64,000 nt of DNA from DATJGR01 sp963735085 (lineage in GTDB: Bacteria > Pseudomonadota > Gammaproteobacteria > Pseudomonadales > Azotimanducaceae): assembly GCA_963735085.1 (NCBI GenBank), contig CAVTJP010000002.1, positions 1,054,001 to 1,118,000 on the forward strand. Direction: 5' to 3'. The translations under genes were made by a program, and so were the position numbers. A model generated the notes under the pieces. The model was given only the letters and a program-made list of their open reading frames with translations, did not search any database and had not been told where the DNA came from. This document shows positions 62,413 to 64,000 of this stretch, piece after piece (the stretch's first letter is position 1; each line of letters begins with the position of its first letter).

Positions 62413-63819
62413 TTACCGTTCCCGGATACTCTCATCGCGATACCTCAACAACGGACTCAAGAAGAACTCGATGATGCGCCGTGTGCCGGTCTTGATCTCG
62501 ACCGTCACGGCCATCCCCGGTGACAGGTTGACCCATTTCTTATTCACCAACAGCCTGCTGGTTTGCAATGCAACCCGTGCGCGATAGACCAGCCCTAGTC
62601 TTTCATCGGCCCGCGCATCGTTCGACAGATCCATGACCCGCCCATCGATGACCCCGTACTTCGTGAAGTTGAACGTATCGATCTTGACCTCAGCGGCATC
62701 GTCTTCGGAGACAAACCCGATGTCCTTGTTCAACACCCACGCTTCCACTTCCAGCGCACTGTCGCTCGGTACGAGCGTCATCAGGTTTTCGGCCGGCGTC
62801 ACGACGCCACCGACGGTGAACACTTTCAGATCGGTGACGACGCCATCGATCGGTGCATGCAGCACTTGCTGCGCCTGCCGTTTCGACGCCTTCACGCGTT
62901 CCTGATCGAGCACCGCGACACGGCGTTGCGAGTCCTGAAGTGCGGTCAGGTTGTCTTTCATCGCATCGGCGCGCAGCGACTGTTCGCGGCTGATCTGTGT
63001 CTGCAACGCCGCATCGAGTCCATCGGCGCGGGCATGCAGCGTCGCGAGATCCTGCTCGGCTTCGATGCGCGCTTGTTCGAGCTGTAGATAATCCGACTCC
63101 GCGACCAGATGTTTGGCCAGCAACGTCTGCAACCGTTCGGCCCGTTGCGTGATGATTGGCAAGGTCTTGTCGAGCTTGGTGATCTCGGCGGCGGTTGCAC
63201 GCCGCTCGGCTCGACTTTGTTTGATCTGGTTGTCGAGTGTTGCCTGTTCAGCCGCGAACGCGTGGACCTGTTGGGTGAACAGGCGTACCTGCACGCCACG
63301 TTGCTCCATAGGCAGATCGGCCGGCCAATCGACAAGCGCAGACGCTTGATCGGCACTGTCCAGGTAACGTGCGAACTGCGTCTGCCGGGCGACATCCATT
63401 CTGGCGACATCCAGTTCCGCCACCAGCCGGCGCTGATCGGCTTGGGTTTGCGTTGCATCCAGCGTAATCAGCGCATCGCCCTGCTTGACCGCTTGGCCTT
63501 CATGCACATGGATTGCCTGCACAACACCGATCTCGAGCGGTTGGATCACTTTCACGCGATCGCTCGGCACGACCTTACCGGACGCCACCGCAACGATATC
63601 GATCTGCCCAACACACGCCCACACGATCGCGATCACGAACAACACCACGATCGAGGCGATGATCGCCCGCCCGACCGGCGACGGCGGTGTGTCCTGAACT
63701 TCCAACGCCGCCGGTAGAAAGCCGTTGTCAATGCGCGCGCGCCCCTGCGGCGCATCGAGTGCGTCATACACGCGCCGCAATGGACTCGTTCGCGCAGCAG
63801 CATCAACCGAACCGTTCAT
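62413..63819 (-). CDS. HlyD-family type I secretion membrane fusion protein
   Basis: 468 residues. A cytoplasmic N-terminus, one TM helix (AIIASIVVLFVIAIVWACVG), then a biotinyl-lipoyl-like hybrid (KVVPSDRVKVIQPLEIGVVQ, VHEGQAVKQGDALITLDAT), a long coiled coil (about 120-310), LHAPIDGVVTDLKVFTVGGV and a beta-barrel C-terminus ending near MAVTVEIKTGTRR. This is the adaptor linking the ABC exporter to TolC. The start overlaps the HlyB-type stop (ATGA), so the two are coupled. Confidence 0.94.
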   Translation of the reverse strand: MNGSVDAAARTSPLRRVYDALDAPQGRARIDNGFLPAALEVQDTPPSPVGRAIIASIVVLFVIAIVWACVGQIDIVAVASGKVVPSDRVKVIQPLEIGVVQAIHVHEGQAVKQGDALITLDATQTQADQRRLVAELDVARMDVARQTQFARYLDSADQASALVDWPADLPMEQRGVQVRLFTQQVHAFAAEQATLDNQIKQSRAERRATAAEITKLDKTLPIITQRAERLQTLLAKHLVAESDYLQLEQARIEAEQDLATLHARADGLDAALQTQISREQSLRADAMKDNLTALQDSQRRVAVLDQERVKASKRQAQQVLHAPIDGVVTDLKVFTVGGVVTPAENLMTLVPSDSALEVEAWVLNKDIGFVSEDDAAEVKIDTFNFTKYGVIDGRVMDLSNDARADERLGLVYRARVALQTSRLLVNKKWVNLSPGMAVTVEIKTGTRRIIEFFLSPLLRYRDESIRER

Positions 63820-64000
63820 GCCACCGCCGTCTGATACGCATGCAAGCGGGCATACAAGCCACCATGTTGCAGCAGCTGCTCATGGGTGCCCTGTTCGAGA
63901 ATACGGCCCTTCTCCAACACCAGCAGCCGGTTGACCTGCCGTACCGTGGAGAGCCGGTGCGCAATGATGAACACCGTGCGGCCCTTGGCGATGAAGCGCA
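63816..64000 (-). CDS. HlyB-type ABC exporter (C-terminal end only)
   Basis: Only the last 60 or so codons are inside the window; the gene runs past the right edge. The text GRTVFIIAHRLSTVRQVNRL is the H-loop region of the nucleotide-binding domain, followed by LVLEKGRILEQGTHEQLL as in HlyB-type exporters. The stop codon overlaps the start of the adaptor gene. It would energise export of the giant protein. Confidence 0.9.
   Translation of the reverse strand, partial: RFIAKGRTVFIIAHRLSTVRQVNRLLVLEKGRILEQGTHEQLLQHGGLYARLHAYQTAVA

Overview
The window is dense bacterial chromosome with high GC content by eye. It is gammaproteobacterial. The gene order from pgeF to ispB (about 24.9-50.2 kb) follows the Pseudomonas block pgeF-rluD-bamD-pilSR-minor pilins-pilE-fkpB-lspA-ribF-murJ-rpsT-proB-obgE-rpmA-rplU-ispB. 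A FabY-type ketosynthase and a holD-rimI-prfC cluster agree with this. Departures from the pseudomonad layout (no ileS, no ispH, inverted minor-pilin block, PilY1 twice the usual size) suggest a diverged lineage, perhaps near Xanthomonadales/Nevskiales; this placement is an inference. No gene-free stretch exceeds 300 bases; the longest is the 264-base ilv leader.

Layout. 0-1.5 kb: start of hisH (minus), hemH, and a small remnant of what may have been a sulfatase gene. 1.5-5.9 kb: a tight minus-strand unit of a LysR regulator, a GST-like protein and a SLOG-like four-TM membrane protein, divergent from a TauE/SafE permease. 5.9-14.9 kb: a 1,635-residue all-in-one acyl-CoA carboxylase, a MoaB/MogA protein, a thiolase and FabY, which together suggest initiation of fatty acid synthesis or acyl-CoA metabolism. 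14.9-20.9 kb: SirB1 protein, prfC, rimI, holD-like gene, DAHP synthase, phhB and pssA. 20.9-24.4 kb: ilvB-ilvH-ilvC with a promoter followed by tandem hairpins. 24.4-31.4 kb: DUF4124 protein, pgeF, rluD, bamD, pilS, pilR, fimT-like. 31.4-42.0 kb: minus-strand pilE, fimU, pilV, pilW, pilX, pilY1, pilY2-like. 42.1-50.2 kb: fkpB, lspA, ribF, murJ, rpsT, proB, obgE, rpmA, rplU, ispB. 50.25 kb: tRNA-Pro(CGG).

50.4-64.0 kb: an accessory type I secretion locus on the minus strand. It holds the 3' end of an HlyB-type ABC exporter, an HlyD-type adaptor, a 235-residue two-TM protein of unknown family, and a gene for a 3,771-residue secreted protein. That protein has an N-terminal lipase-like domain (GHSLGG), two blocks of RTX calcium repeats, three CSLREA/beta-helix-like modules and a type I secretion C-terminus. 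The small membrane gene overlaps the start of the giant gene, so it could be an immunity or accessory partner. I regard this as the best candidate for an undescribed system in the window. The SLOG-like membrane gene and the cadherin-stalked PilY1 come next.

Several short palindromic elements lie between genes: two carrying a GGGTCAGA core, one 74-base element with inverted ends, and one hairpin after ilvC. They look like REP or MITE-type repeats and partly sit where terminators would be expected.
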